From the NCBI GenBank assembly GCA_026984795.1, contig JALSRK010000076.1:209980-273979 (forward strand): DNA of 64,000 bases. Reading direction: 5' to 3'. The stretch's first letter is position 1. Every line of letters begins with the position of its first letter. The stretch comes from Solibacteraceae bacterium. GTDB lineage: Bacteria > Acidobacteriota > Terriglobia > Bryobacterales > Bryobacteraceae. The notes beneath the pieces are model-generated. The model searched no databases, was not told the origin of the DNA, and saw only the letters and a list, made by a program, of their open reading frames with translations. The translations under genes and the position numbers were made by a program. Below, piece by piece: positions 49,404-57,878 of the stretch.

Positions 49404-51551
49404 CTATGGCTGCGGCAGGGCGAAAGCCACATATTTGCCGCCGGAGGGCGCGCCGGACTTGCCGCCGCCGGCGGCGATCACGACGAACTGCCGCCCACCA
49501 GCCTCGTAGACCGCCGGGGTGGCGTTGCCCGCCGCCGGGAGCGTCGTCTCCCACAGCAGCTCGCCGGTGAGCTTGTCGAAGGCACGGAACTTGTTGTCGA
49601 AGTTCGTGGCGCCGATGAAGAGCAGGCCGCCGGCGGTGACCACCGGGCCGCCGTAGTTCTCGCTGCCGGTGTTGCCGTAGCCCTTGGCGGCCAGTTCCGG
49701 GTATTCGCCCAGCGGGATGCGCCAGACGTACTCGCCGGTGTTCAGGTCGATCGCGTTGAGCGTGCCCCAGGGCGGCTCGATGGCGGGATACCCGTCGGGA
49801 TCGAGGAAACGGTTGTAGCCGTCATGGGTGTAAGCGAGGTCCAAGGGCGAGGAGCCTTCCGGGGCGGGGCGCGCCGCCGCGTCCTTGCCCGTGGCGATGT
49901 AGCCGGCGATCGCCTCCACGGCGCCGGAACCCAGGTGGCGGTAGCCGGGCATGCGGCCACGCCCGGAGAGGATCACCTCGCGGATCTGGGCCCGGCTGAG
50001 ACGGCGGCGCGCTTCGAGCAGGGAAGGGAATTCGGGCGGGCTGCCGGAGAGATCGTCCTTGTGGCACATGGCGCACTCACGGTTGTAGAGGCGGCGGGCG
50101 CTGTCGGCCTTCCCGGCGCGGGGCACGAGGCGCAGCACCCAGGCCATCTCGTTCGAGTTCACGTAGTAGATTCCGGTCTCCGGGTCGAAAGCCTGGCCGC
50201 CCCATTCGGCGCCGCCATCGAAACCCGGGAAGACGATGGTTCCCTCCAGGCTGGGCGGCGTGAACTGGGGGCCGCTTCGGAGTTTGCGGAAGCGTTCCCG
50301 GACGACCCGGGCGGCTTCCGGGGTGCGGTCCGTCAGCAGATCCTCAGTGAGCTGTTGGCGGGCAAAGGGTTCGGGCCGCAGCGGAAACGGCTGCTGCGTG
50401 GCCAGCGACTCGCCGGGGACGTCCGAGGCGGGCACGTCACGGTACTCGATCGGGAAGAGCGGCTCGCCGGTTTCGCGGTCGAAGGCCAGCACCCAGCCGG
50501 ACTTGGTCGCCACGACCACCGCATCCACCCGGCGGCCGTCGCGCTCGATCGTCACCAGGCTGGGCGGGGCGGGGAAGTCGCGGTCCCAGACGTCGTGGCG
50601 GACCAGTTGGAAGTGCCAGAGGCGTTTGCCGGTTTCCGCGTCCAGGGCGAGCAGGGTGTTGGCGAAGAGGTCGTCGCCGATGCGGTTGGCGCCGTAGAAA
50701 TCGAAAGCGGCCGAGCCGGTGGGCGCGTAGACGATGCCGCGCTCCGTGTCCAGGGCCATCCCACACCAGTTGTTAGCGCCGCCGCTGTACTCCCAGGCAT
50801 CTTTGGGCCATGTCTCGTAGCCGTACTCACCCGGGTGGGGGATGGTGTGGAAGCTCCAGCGCAGCTCGCCCGTGCGGGCGTCGTAGGCCCGGATATCGCC
50901 GGGGGCGGAAGGCAAGGATTCACCGACGATACTGCCGATAATGAACAGGTCCTTGTAGACGACGCCCGGGGAGGTGGCCGAGACGCTCAGACTTTCCGGG
51001 TCGCGGCCGAGATGCTCGCGCAGGTCGACGCGCCCGCCCCGGCCAAAGGTTTCCATGGGGCGGCCCGTGGCGGCGTCGAGGGCGTATAGCCACTGGCGGA
51101 CGACGACGAAGATGCGCCGGTCTTTACCGTTTTCCCAGTAGGTGAGGCCGCGGTTGCGCATCTTGCCCGTGACGGGCTTGCCGCCGTGCGGGTCGAAGCT
51201 CCAGATCTCTTTCCCGGTGGCTGCATCGAGGGCGAAGACGCGGAGCTTCGGCGAGGTGGCGTAGAGCACCCCGTCGATGACGATGGGGTTGCACTGCATC
51301 TCGGAGCCTTCGAAGGCGTCGCCGGTATCGTAGACCCAGGCCACCTGGAGCTGCGAGACGTTGTCGCGGCGGATCTGATCGAGGCTCGAGTACCGGATGC
51401 CGTCCCAGCCGCCGCCATAGACGCGCCAAGTCCGGTGGGCGCCGCCGGGGGAACCGGCCGGAGGAGTCTGAATGCTGCCACCGCACCCCTCCAGCACTCC
51501 GAGCAGGACGATTCCGAGCGCGCGGCATCCCCGTCCCCAGATCCTGAGCAT
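49404..51551 (-). CDS. PQQ-dependent dehydrogenase with haem c domain
   Basis: A 715-residue quinoprotein. A hydrophobic leader ending in a Cys ([11 protein letters not shown]) looks like a weak lipobox. The eight-bladed propeller has repeated tryptophan-docking-like blades (GTxxWSFD, AGxxL-type motifs such as [14 protein letters not shown] and [13 protein letters not shown]). A cytochrome c site CAMCH at codons 50061-50075 lies in an inserted domain ([20 protein letters not shown]), with the sixth ligand Met in GRMPGY. The final blades follow after the insert. It would oxidise an alcohol or sugar in the periplasm and pass electrons to a quinone or cytochrome. No PQQ synthesis genes are present. 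Confidence 0.9.
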   Translation of the reverse strand: MLRIWGRGCRALGIVLLGVLEGCGGSIQTPPAGSPGGAHRTWRVYGGGWDGIRYSSLDQIRRDNVSQLQVAWVYDTGDAFEGSEMQCNPIVIDGVLYATSPKLRVFALDAATGKEIWSFDPHGGKPVTGKMRNRGLTYWENGKDRRIFVVVRQWLYALDAATGRPMETFGRGGRVDLREHLGRDPESLSVSATSPGVVYKDLFIIGSIVGESLPSAPGDIRAYDARTGELRWSFHTIPHPGEYGYETWPKDAWEYSGGANNWCGMALDTERGIVYAPTGSAAFDFYGANRIGDDLFANTLLALDAETGKRLWHFQLVRHDVWDRDFPAPPSLVTIERDGRRVDAVVVATKSGWVLAFDRETGEPLFPIEYRDVPASDVPGESLATQQPFPLRPEPFARQQLTEDLLTDRTPEAARVVRERFRKLRSGPQFTPPSLEGTIVFPGFDGGAEWGGQAFDPETGIYYVNSNEMAWVLRLVPRAGKADSARRLYNRECAMCHKDDLSGSPPEFPSLLEARRRLSRAQIREVILSGRGRMPGYRHLGSGAVEAIAGYIATGKDAAARPAPEGSSPLDLAYTHDGYNRFLDPDGYPAIEPPWGTLNAIDLNTGEYVWRIPLGEYPELAAKGYGNTGSENYGGPVVTAGGLLFIGATNFDNKFRAFDKLTGELLWETTLPAAGNATPAVYEAGGRQFVVIAAGGGKSGAPSGGKYVAFALPQP

Positions 51552-51606
51552 ACTGGGACTCTACTATACTCGGGACGCGAGAGGGAACGAACCGGGCAGA
51601 GGGAAC

Positions 51607-52089
51607 TCAGGGAGCCTGGTCGCCGGCGATACCCTTGTTCACCGAGCCGCAGAATTCCGCCAGCCGGGTCTCGATGGCCCGCACGCGCTTGGCCATCACC
51701 TGAACGAGGCGGCGGTAGACCTCGGCGCCCAGTTTCGGATCCTTTTGGCAAGCGGCGGTAAGTTGCTCTCCATCCAGGAACAGTGCGCTGCACGCTTCCC
51801 GGGCGCGCACTTGAAAGACGGTGTGGTGTTCCTCCGCCAGACTGGACCACCCGAAGGCGTCCCCGGCACCCAGAGTCTGGACGGAGAGGGAATAGTACGG
51901 TGTTCGGATCTCCACCGAAACACTCCCGCAAACCAGCAGGCAGAAGTTCTTGGACTGCTCCCCGGCGCGGAAGATGATCTCGTCTTCTTCAAACTCGACA
52001 TGGCGGGCCAGAGAGGCCAGTTTCTTGACGAGAGAATCCGGCATGCCCTGGGTGAAGGGATGGCTCCGCAAGATCTTCAAGAGTGGCAT
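51607..52089 (-). CDS. Cyclic-nucleotide-binding domain protein without HTH
   Basis: A 160-residue Crp-like sensor made of only the cNMP-binding barrel: LARHVEFEEDEIIFRAGEQSKNFCLLVCGSVSVEI is the start of the barrel, and LSVQTLGAGDAFGWSSLAEEH carries the phosphate-binding cassette GDAFGWSSL. After the barrel there is one helix and no DNA-binding domain, so it may bind cNMP and signal through protein contact. I chose MPLLKILRSHPFTQGM as start because it matches family usage and lies immediately after a GGGGG site, although that site is inside a hairpin; an in-frame ATG 19 codons upstream lacks a ribosome site. Confidence 0.82.
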   Translation of the reverse strand: MPLLKILRSHPFTQGMPDSLVKKLASLARHVEFEEDEIIFRAGEQSKNFCLLVCGSVSVEIRTPYYSLSVQTLGAGDAFGWSSLAEEHHTVFQVRAREACSALFLDGEQLTAACQKDPKLGAEVYRRLVQVMAKRVRAIETRLAEFCGSVNKGIAGDQAP

Positions 52090-52110
52090 TTGCCCCCTTT
52101 TTGGGGCAAA
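52089..52110 (-). promoter_or_regulatory. Perfect hairpin sequestering the ribosome site and start codon of the cNMP gene
   Basis: On the minus strand TTTGCCCC-AAAAAG-GGGGCAAA forms a perfect 8-bp stem with a 6-base loop. The 3' arm contains the GGGG ribosome site and its last base is the A of the ATG. In RNA it would hide the ribosome site; in DNA it could be an operator. Confidence 0.55.
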
Positions 52111-52259
52111 TTCCCCTTTGTCAAGGGCTTGGGCACGTGGACTCATACGGTTACAAAAAGGAGGTAAGCAATCCGCATGCCAGACGCTGTGCGTTCCGTA
52201 CCCGGTCTTCGACGCTCGGGCCACGGCGGTGCTATAGTTTAGGGAAAGCCGGTAACCCT

Positions 52260-53075
52260 ATGGACGGAAAAGAGTTCTTGTCTGCCCTTCGCGCCCGGCG
52301 CCGAGTGTATGGCACCTGTGTCCTGAGTCCCGGTCCGATGTGGCCGCCGGTGGTAGCTCGGGCGGGCCTGGACTTCGTGTTCCTCGACACCGAGCACAAC
52401 GCCCTCGAGCGGCAGACGGTCTCCTGGATGTGCCGGGCCTACGGGGCGGCCGGCCTGGCCACGCTGGTACGCATTCCCGCTCCGGATCCTTACCAGGCGG
52501 CGATGGCGCTGGATGGCGGGGCCGACGCCGTGCTGGCCCCCTACATCGAGACTCCCGAGCAGGTCCGGGCGCTGCGCGGGGCGGTCCGCCTGCGCCCGCT
52601 GAAGGGGGAGCGGATGGAGGAAGGTCTGAACGAAGCCGGCGCGCTCGATCCGGAGACGAGTCGCTACCTGGAGGAGCGCAACGCCGGCCGTTCGCTGCTC
52701 ATCAACATCGAGAGCGTGCCGGGGATCGAGCGCCTGGACGAGATCCTGGGGGCGGGAGGCGTGGACGGAGTGATCGTGGGCCCGCATGATCTGACCGTCA
52801 ATCTCGGCGTCCCCGAGCAGTATCATCACCCGCGCTTTGAAGAGGCCGTGCGCCGGATCCTCGAGACGTGCGCCCGCCGCGGCGTCAGCATGGGCGTGCA
52901 CGCCTTCTGGGACAGCCTGGAGCAGCAGATCGCCTGGGCAAGGGCGGGAGCGAACATCGTTCTGCACTCGGCGGACCTGCTGTTGTTCCACCGGGCGCTA
53001 TGCCGTGATCTCGAACAGATCCGGCGGGCCCTCGGCGAAGAAAACGGTGGGGTCAGCTCCGCAGCGCCGGTATAG
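52260..53075 (+). CDS. HpcH/HpaI-family aldolase
   Basis: A 271-residue class II (metal-dependent) aldolase. Key features are FVFLDTEHNAL with the catalytic His, LVRIPAPDPYQ, the NIESVPGIERL with a metal-ligand Glu and VGPHDLTVNLG with the Asp. These match the 4-hydroxy-2-oxoheptanedioate/2-dehydro-3-deoxyglucarate type. The ATG of MDGKEFL is chosen because the domain begins here; the frame is open for 59 codons upstream. It diverges from the cNMP gene. Just before it is a 21-codon reading frame (52177-52242) with AAGGAGG, of doubtful value. Pyruvate-forming cleavage of sugar-acid derivatives is the likely reaction. Confidence 0.9.
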   Translation: MDGKEFLSALRARRRVYGTCVLSPGPMWPPVVARAGLDFVFLDTEHNALERQTVSWMCRAYGAAGLATLVRIPAPDPYQAAMALDGGADAVLAPYIETPEQVRALRGAVRLRPLKGERMEEGLNEAGALDPETSRYLEERNAGRSLLINIESVPGIERLDEILGAGGVDGVIVGPHDLTVNLGVPEQYHHPRFEEAVRRILETCARRGVSMGVHAFWDSLEQQIAWARAGANIVLHSADLLLFHRALCRDLEQIRRALGEENGGVSSAAPV

Positions 53076-53085
53076 TCGGGCGAGA

Positions 53086-54144
53086 TCAGAAGCTCCAGCC
53101 GATCGTGGTGCTGCCGCCGAAGTCGTTCCTCGGGACATCCACCGGCGGGTGGCTGTCGAAGTTGTTCCAGAAGCTCAGGTTCCAGTAGAGGTCCCCGATC
53201 AGATCGAGTTTCAAACTGAGATCGAGGTCGAGGCGCACGCGGCCCGGGACGCTCATGCTGGGCAGGAAGCGGAACCGGGTAGTGATCTCGGTCGAATCGA
53301 AGCGGAACATTTCAAAATAAGCCATCATCATGCCTTCGGCGTTGTTTTGTTCCGGATCGCGGCCGGCGCTGGGCGAATATAGCTCCCGAGTAAACGCGGC
53401 GCCGCCAAGCACGAAGAAGCGCGTCGCCGGCCGGTAGATCAACTCCCGTCCTACGCCGCCGCCGACCAGCGATCGCAAGCTCAGTTGTTGCTGAGCGCTC
53501 CGCAGGAAATCAGTGGTTCCTGCTCCGAACCAGCGCCGGCGCAAGCGCTGCAGGTAGGTGAGGGTGAGATTGTGGCGGTCCGTGCTCTGACCGTTTTTCT
53601 GCCCGCTGAATGTGGAACTGAGCCGGGCGTCGAGACGCCGGGACTTGGTCTTATGCCCGACCGCGGCGTTCAAGGTATAGGTGGTCTGCTTGTTGCTCTC
53701 GACGAAGCTAAACCCCCCGTCTATGGAGCCGTAGAGGTTCTGGAGCCAGCCGCGCTCCAATTGATCGATGACCACCACTTCCTGGCGCGGGATCTCGAAC
53801 TCGCCGCCGACGCCGCGGACGCGAAGGTCGCCTTCTTCGGCTTGCTTCGCCGGGGGCAGGGCGACCGCTCCGGTGAAGAACTCGCCGGTGCTCGATTCTA
53901 CTCGGAAGTATTGTTTGCTCTCGATCCGCTCCACCTTTTCCCAGTCGATGTAAATCGTGCCGAGCGTGTAGCTCGTCTTGATCGCCAACTGGCCGCGCTC
54001 CAGCTTCTTGATCTCGCAAGTGATGCGGTCGCCGTTCTTCATGATCAGCACGTCGACCTTTTCGCGGGCCGCGGCCGGCGGAGGGTCGAGCGACAGCGCG
54101 GCCATGCAGATCAGGATGGCAAGACATGTTTTTCGGGGGAGCAT
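53086..54144 (-). CDS. DUF481 outer-membrane protein
   Basis: A 352-residue exported protein. Signal peptide MLPRKTCLAILICMAALSL...AAA. Residues about 30-90 (VDVLIMKNGDRITCEIKKLERGQLAIKTSYTLGTIYIDWEKVERI) are a small beta-domain that often precedes DUF481 barrels. The rest is beta-barrel: alternating hydrophobic strands with aromatic girdles and a final Phe (GGSTTIGWSF), the classical outer-membrane insertion signal. GAGG lies before the ATG. The substrate is unknown. It converges with the aldolase gene, 10 bases apart. Confidence 0.88.
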   Translation of the reverse strand: MLPRKTCLAILICMAALSLDPPPAAAREKVDVLIMKNGDRITCEIKKLERGQLAIKTSYTLGTIYIDWEKVERIESKQYFRVESSTGEFFTGAVALPPAKQAEEGDLRVRGVGGEFEIPRQEVVVIDQLERGWLQNLYGSIDGGFSFVESNKQTTYTLNAAVGHKTKSRRLDARLSSTFSGQKNGQSTDRHNLTLTYLQRLRRRWFGAGTTDFLRSAQQQLSLRSLVGGGVGRELIYRPATRFFVLGGAAFTRELYSPSAGRDPEQNNAEGMMMAYFEMFRFDSTEITTRFRFLPSMSVPGRVRLDLDLSLKLDLIGDLYWNLSFWNNFDSHPPVDVPRNDFGGSTTIGWSF

Positions 54145-54221
54145 TGCGGCACCTCGGCAGCCCGGGGGCTTGCCCATCATAAGCTGTATGGATGAATCGA
54201 ATGAGCCCACAGACTCATCTC

Positions 54222-54239
54222 ATCACACGTAGGTGTGAT
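54222..54239. promoter_or_regulatory. Inverted repeat just before SRPBCC-DUF58-Bat operon
   Basis: ATCACAC-GTAG-GTGTGAT, a perfect 7-bp inverted repeat, ends 3 bases before the first ATG of the operon. The AGGT ribosome site lies in its loop and 3' arm. It may be an operator or an RNA hairpin over the start site. Confidence 0.5.
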
Positions 54240-54242
54240 TCG

Positions 54243-55091
54243 ATGACGCCGCTGTCCGGAACACGATTATTCCTCGGCGTCTTGCTGGCTGCAGGTGCTT
54301 GGGCGCCGGCCCGCAGTGAGGCGCTGGCCGCCAAATTGCGCCCGGAGACCGTCCGAGCGTTTGAAAGGATGGTCCGCGAGACCGAGCCGGACCTGGAGAG
54401 GCGGGCGCGCACCGGCGGCGAGTTCCTCGTTTTCGAAACCGACGCCGAGGCACGCCGCCGGGCGCGGAGCGGCGAGGTCGTAATCGTGAAACTACGCCCG
54501 CCCAAGGTGAAGGTTCCTCATGGAAAGGCGCACTATTGGGGTGGTATCCTTTTCGACCCGGACAGGAGCGCCGAGGACTACCTGAAACTGTTGCTCGACT
54601 ATCAGCGCCACCAGGACTATTACAGCGACGTGCTCCGGTCCGAGCTGATCTCCCATGAGGGGAACCGGTACCACAGCCGCCTGCGGCTCTACAAGAAGAA
54701 AGTTCTCTCAGCGACGCTCAACACCGATTTCGAGACCGTCGTCTTACACCCCCGCCCAGACACGATCTTCTTGAAAAGCATTGCGACGCGCATTGCGGAG
54801 GTCGCCGAGCCCGACACGCCCGAAGAGCACGAACGGCCGGTTGGCGAGGACAGCGGGTTCTTGTGGAGGCAAAACTCGTATTGGCGTCTGGTGGATGCCG
54901 ACGGGGGAGTTTACGTGGAACTGATAACGCTGTCGTTGAGCCGGGATATCCCCACAGGCCTTGGCTGGGTCGTAGGCCCGTTCGTAAACAGTATTCCGAA
55001 GGAGACGCTGGAGTCAATGCTGTCCACCACGCGGCGGGTGCTGCGGGACAACGTTAGAGCGAAGCAGCGGGCCGGGGCTGCTAACCTGTAA
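54243..55091 (+). CDS. Exported SRPBCC-like (START-type) protein, unknown
   Basis: A 282-residue exported protein. The signal peptide is MTPLSGTRLFLGVLLAAGAWAPARSE. The mature part is an alpha/beta fold with the feel of a START/SRPBCC lipid-binding domain: YYSDVLRSELISHEGNRYHSRLRLYKKK, WRQNSYWRLVDADGGVYVEL and DIPTGLGWVVGPFVNSIPKETLESMLSTTRRVLRD. There is no catalytic motif. The start is set at the second in-frame ATG because the signal peptide begins there. It heads a plus-strand run of four genes (DUF58, BatA-like, vWA-GATase) that is separated from it by only 6 bases, but whether it works with the vWA proteins is unknown. Confidence 0.7.
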   Translation: MTPLSGTRLFLGVLLAAGAWAPARSEALAAKLRPETVRAFERMVRETEPDLERRARTGGEFLVFETDAEARRRARSGEVVIVKLRPPKVKVPHGKAHYWGGILFDPDRSAEDYLKLLLDYQRHQDYYSDVLRSELISHEGNRYHSRLRLYKKKVLSATLNTDFETVVLHPRPDTIFLKSIATRIAEVAEPDTPEEHERPVGEDSGFLWRQNSYWRLVDADGGVYVELITLSLSRDIPTGLGWVVGPFVNSIPKETLESMLSTTRRVLRDNVRAKQRAGAANL

Positions 55092-55097
55092 GACAGG

Positions 55098-55985
55098 GTG
55101 GGTTCCCGCACCTCGTTGATCGACAGGAAATTCCTCGAAAAACTGGAGCGGCTGGCCATTCGCTGGCAGAAGTCGCTTCCCGGGCTGGTCGGCGGCAATT
55201 TCCCCTCCCGGCAAGCCGGCCCTGGGCAGGAGTTTCTCGACCACCGGCAGTTCCACTACGGCGACGACCTCCGCGCGGTCAACTGGCGCGCGTATCTGCG
55301 CTTCGAGAAGCTCTTTCTGAAGATGTTCCACATTGAGCCTCGGGTTCCGGTTCGCCTGTTGCTCGACACAAGCCTTTCGATGGCCACCGGCGGCGGGGCC
55401 AAGTTCGACTACGGGCGTCGCTTGGCGGCGGCGCTGAGCTACGTAGGCCTGCTGCGGCACGACACGGTGGCCATACTACCTTTCAGCGACGGCCTGGGCG
55501 AAGCTTTCCTGTGTTCCGGCGGGCGCCACCGTTTCGGCCCGGCGGCGGAGTACCTGGAAGGGTTGCGCTGTGCGGGCCGGACCCGGTTTGCCGGTGTGGC
55601 CCGCGAGTTCACTGCCCGTTATGCGCAGCGCGGCCTCCTGGTTCTCATTTCGGATTTCCTGGACGACGAGGGCTTTGAGCGTCCTCTCGAGTTGCTCGGT
55701 GGATTCGGGCATGAGCTGATGCTGATTCAGTTGTGGGATCCCGAGGATCGGGAGCCGTACTGGACCGGGCCTCTGGCGCTCCAAGACGCCGAGACCGGGC
55801 GCACGCTCGAAATCGACGTGGATGGGAAGACGCGAAGCGCCTACACGCAAGCTTTCGATGCTTATGCCCGGTCGCTCGAGCGCGCGGCGCTTTCCACTGG
55901 CGGGCGGTACCTCGGGGTGCCGACGTCCCAGCCTTTGGAAGAAGCCATCTTCGCCGGGCTTACGGGCGTGGGAGGGCTCGCGTAG
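55098..55985 (+). CDS. DUF58 (vWA-like) protein
   Basis: A 295-residue DUF58 protein, a vWA-like fold in the MoxR-associated gene set. The diagnostic motif is FPSRQAGPGQEFLDHRQFHYGDDLRAVNWRAYLRF at about 35-69. The MIDAS Asp-x-Ser-x-Ser is D90-S92-S94 (LLLDTSLSMATG). Start is GTG, 6 bases after the stop of the upstream gene. In most genomes it is next to a MoxR ATPase and is thought to assemble a membrane-associated complex; here moxR is absent from the window. The BatA-like gene follows directly with no gap. Confidence 0.9.
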   Translation: MGSRTSLIDRKFLEKLERLAIRWQKSLPGLVGGNFPSRQAGPGQEFLDHRQFHYGDDLRAVNWRAYLRFEKLFLKMFHIEPRVPVRLLLDTSLSMATGGGAKFDYGRRLAAALSYVGLLRHDTVAILPFSDGLGEAFLCSGGRHRFGPAAEYLEGLRCAGRTRFAGVAREFTARYAQRGLLVLISDFLDDEGFERPLELLGGFGHELMLIQLWDPEDREPYWTGPLALQDAETGRTLEIDVDGKTRSAYTQAFDAYARSLERAALSTGGRYLGVPTSQPLEEAIFAGLTGVGGLA

Positions 55986-57878
55986 ATGTCGCTGACGAAC
56001 TTGACGGCGGCTGAACTCCTCGCGCTGGCGGCGGCCGGTGTCGCGTTCCTCACCGCCCTGTACTTACTGGACCGGAGCCGCCGGCGCCGGATGGTGCCCA
56101 GCCTCCGTTTCTGGAAGGCTTGCGGGGCGGTGCGCGCGGCACGCCGTCGGCGCATCCGCGAGCCGCTGAGTTTACTCCTGCAACTGGCGGCTTTCTTGCT
56201 CGTGCTGTTGGCGGTGGCGGGGCTGCGTACCGGAGATCCCGAGCGGGTGGCGTCGGACCACGTGCTCCTGCTCGATGCGTCGGCGTGGATGGCCGCCGCT
56301 CCGCAGGGAGTGCCGTTGATGGACGAGGTCCGGCGCCTGGGCCTCGAATACGTCCGGGCATTGCCGCCGGGGGACCGGGTGATGGTGATCTGTGCTGATT
56401 CTCTGGCCGCTCCCTTGACGGGCTTCGAGGCGGATCGGCGCGAAGTGGAGGAAGCCGTCCGCTCTTGCCGGGTAGGCTCGGGAGCCGTGGATGTCGAGCA
56501 ACTGGTCGAGGCGGCGCAGCGGGCCCTCTCGCTTCATGCGCGCCGGGCGGGAGAGATCGTCTTCGTGGGCTCAGACCGGACGGCGGGTGCAGGCGTCCAT
56601 GTGCTGCCGCCGCTCTCGGCGCCACTGCGCTATTTGCCTATCGAGCCGGAGCCGAAACTCCGCAACGTGGGCCTCCGCCGGGCCGCGTTGCGGCACTCGC
56701 TCACTGAAGGCAACGTCTGGGAGGTGTTCGCGGTGGTGGCCAACGACGGCGCCGCCGCCGCGGTAGTGGACCTCAGCGCCCAATTCGCCGGCGAGCCGGT
56801 TGCTTTTCGGCGGATCACGCTGGACGGCGCACAGCAGCGTTCGGTGACGTTTCCCTTGCGCACGACAGCCGGCGGGGAGCTGGAGATCTCGCTGCTCGGA
56901 GAGGACGATTTTCCCGCCGACAACCGCGTGAGTTTCCACGTGCCGTCGCGGCGGCCGGCCAGAGTGGTCGTCTTCACCCGGCGGCCGGGGGCGTTTCGGC
57001 CGTTGCTGGCTGCCGGCGGCGTGGTAGAGGCCGAATTCCGCCCGCCTGCGGCAGCGGCTCCGGAAAGCGGTGAAGCCGATGTGCTGATCCTCGACCATTG
57101 TGCGTTGCCGGAAGGCTGGCGGGGAGGGGCTATCGCGATCCTGCCGCCGCCGGGTTCTTCTCCCGTGCGCGTGGCGCGCAGGGTATCGCCGGCCACTATC
57201 ACGGTGTGGAATCCGGAGCATCCAGTGAGCGCCGGGCTGCGCAGCCGCGGTCTCCGGCTCCCGTCCGCGTCGATCCTGGAGCCGGGGGACGATTTCGTTG
57301 CGATAGCGGAAACCGCCGATGGCCCCGCCCTGGTGGTGAACGACAAGACGCGAACCGCCGTCCTGGGCTTTGATCCGGTGGCTGACCCGGTGCGATTCGA
57401 CCTGGCGGCGCCGCTGTTGCTCGGCAACCTGCTGCGCTGGGTGCGACCGGGCGTGTTCCGGCAATGGGAAATGACGTCGGCCGCGGTGGGTGAGGTCGTG
57501 CTGCCACTGGATGCCGGGGTCGATCCGGAAGAGATCAGAGTCGTGCGGGGCGACGGGGCGCCGGTGCCGTTCCGGGTGGTGGAAGGCGTTCTGCATTTCC
57601 ATGCCGGACGAGAGGGTACGGTGCGGGTTCTGGCCGGAGGCCGGGAGATCGATTATTCCTTCCGCGCGGCGGCGATCCCGGTCGCGCGCTGGTCGCCCCC
57701 CGAAGGGGTGCGTCGCGGCCTTCCCGCGGCGCCCACGCGGAAACCGGCGCGGGTCTGGTGGCCATGGTTGGCACTCGCGGCGGCAGCGCTCCTGCTGGTT
57801 GAATGGCAGCGATTCGGGCGTGGAGCGGTTCGGAGAGAGCTGCCATCGTCGGAGGGCGTCGAGAGGAAAGCAGCATGA
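55986..57878 (+). CDS. BatA-like N-terminal and vWA-like membrane protein
   Basis: A 630-residue membrane protein. The BatA N-terminal region holds two membrane helices at about 12-28 and 63-82 with a conserved VPSLRFWKA between them. A vWA-like domain begins at about 92, but the MIDAS is degenerate: D97-A-S99-A-W101 (LLLDASAWMAA), with Trp in the third position, so metal binding may be lost. A second beta-rich region (about 215-500) and a C-terminal membrane helix (WPWLALAAAALLLVEW) follow. It starts directly at the stop of DUF58 and overlaps the next gene by four bases. The role in envelope stress or aerotolerance is by analogy. Confidence 0.86.
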   Translation: MSLTNLTAAELLALAAAGVAFLTALYLLDRSRRRRMVPSLRFWKACGAVRAARRRRIREPLSLLLQLAAFLLVLLAVAGLRTGDPERVASDHVLLLDASAWMAAAPQGVPLMDEVRRLGLEYVRALPPGDRVMVICADSLAAPLTGFEADRREVEEAVRSCRVGSGAVDVEQLVEAAQRALSLHARRAGEIVFVGSDRTAGAGVHVLPPLSAPLRYLPIEPEPKLRNVGLRRAALRHSLTEGNVWEVFAVVANDGAAAAVVDLSAQFAGEPVAFRRITLDGAQQRSVTFPLRTTAGGELEISLLGEDDFPADNRVSFHVPSRRPARVVVFTRRPGAFRPLLAAGGVVEAEFRPPAAAAPESGEADVLILDHCALPEGWRGGAIAILPPPGSSPVRVARRVSPATITVWNPEHPVSAGLRSRGLRLPSASILEPGDDFVAIAETADGPALVVNDKTRTAVLGFDPVADPVRFDLAAPLLLGNLLRWVRPGVFRQWEMTSAAVGEVVLPLDAGVDPEEIRVVRGDGAPVPFRVVEGVLHFHAGREGTVRVLAGGREIDYSFRAAAIPVARWSPPEGVRRGLPAAPTRKPARVWWPWLALAAAALLLVEWQRFGRGAVRRELPSSEGVERKAA

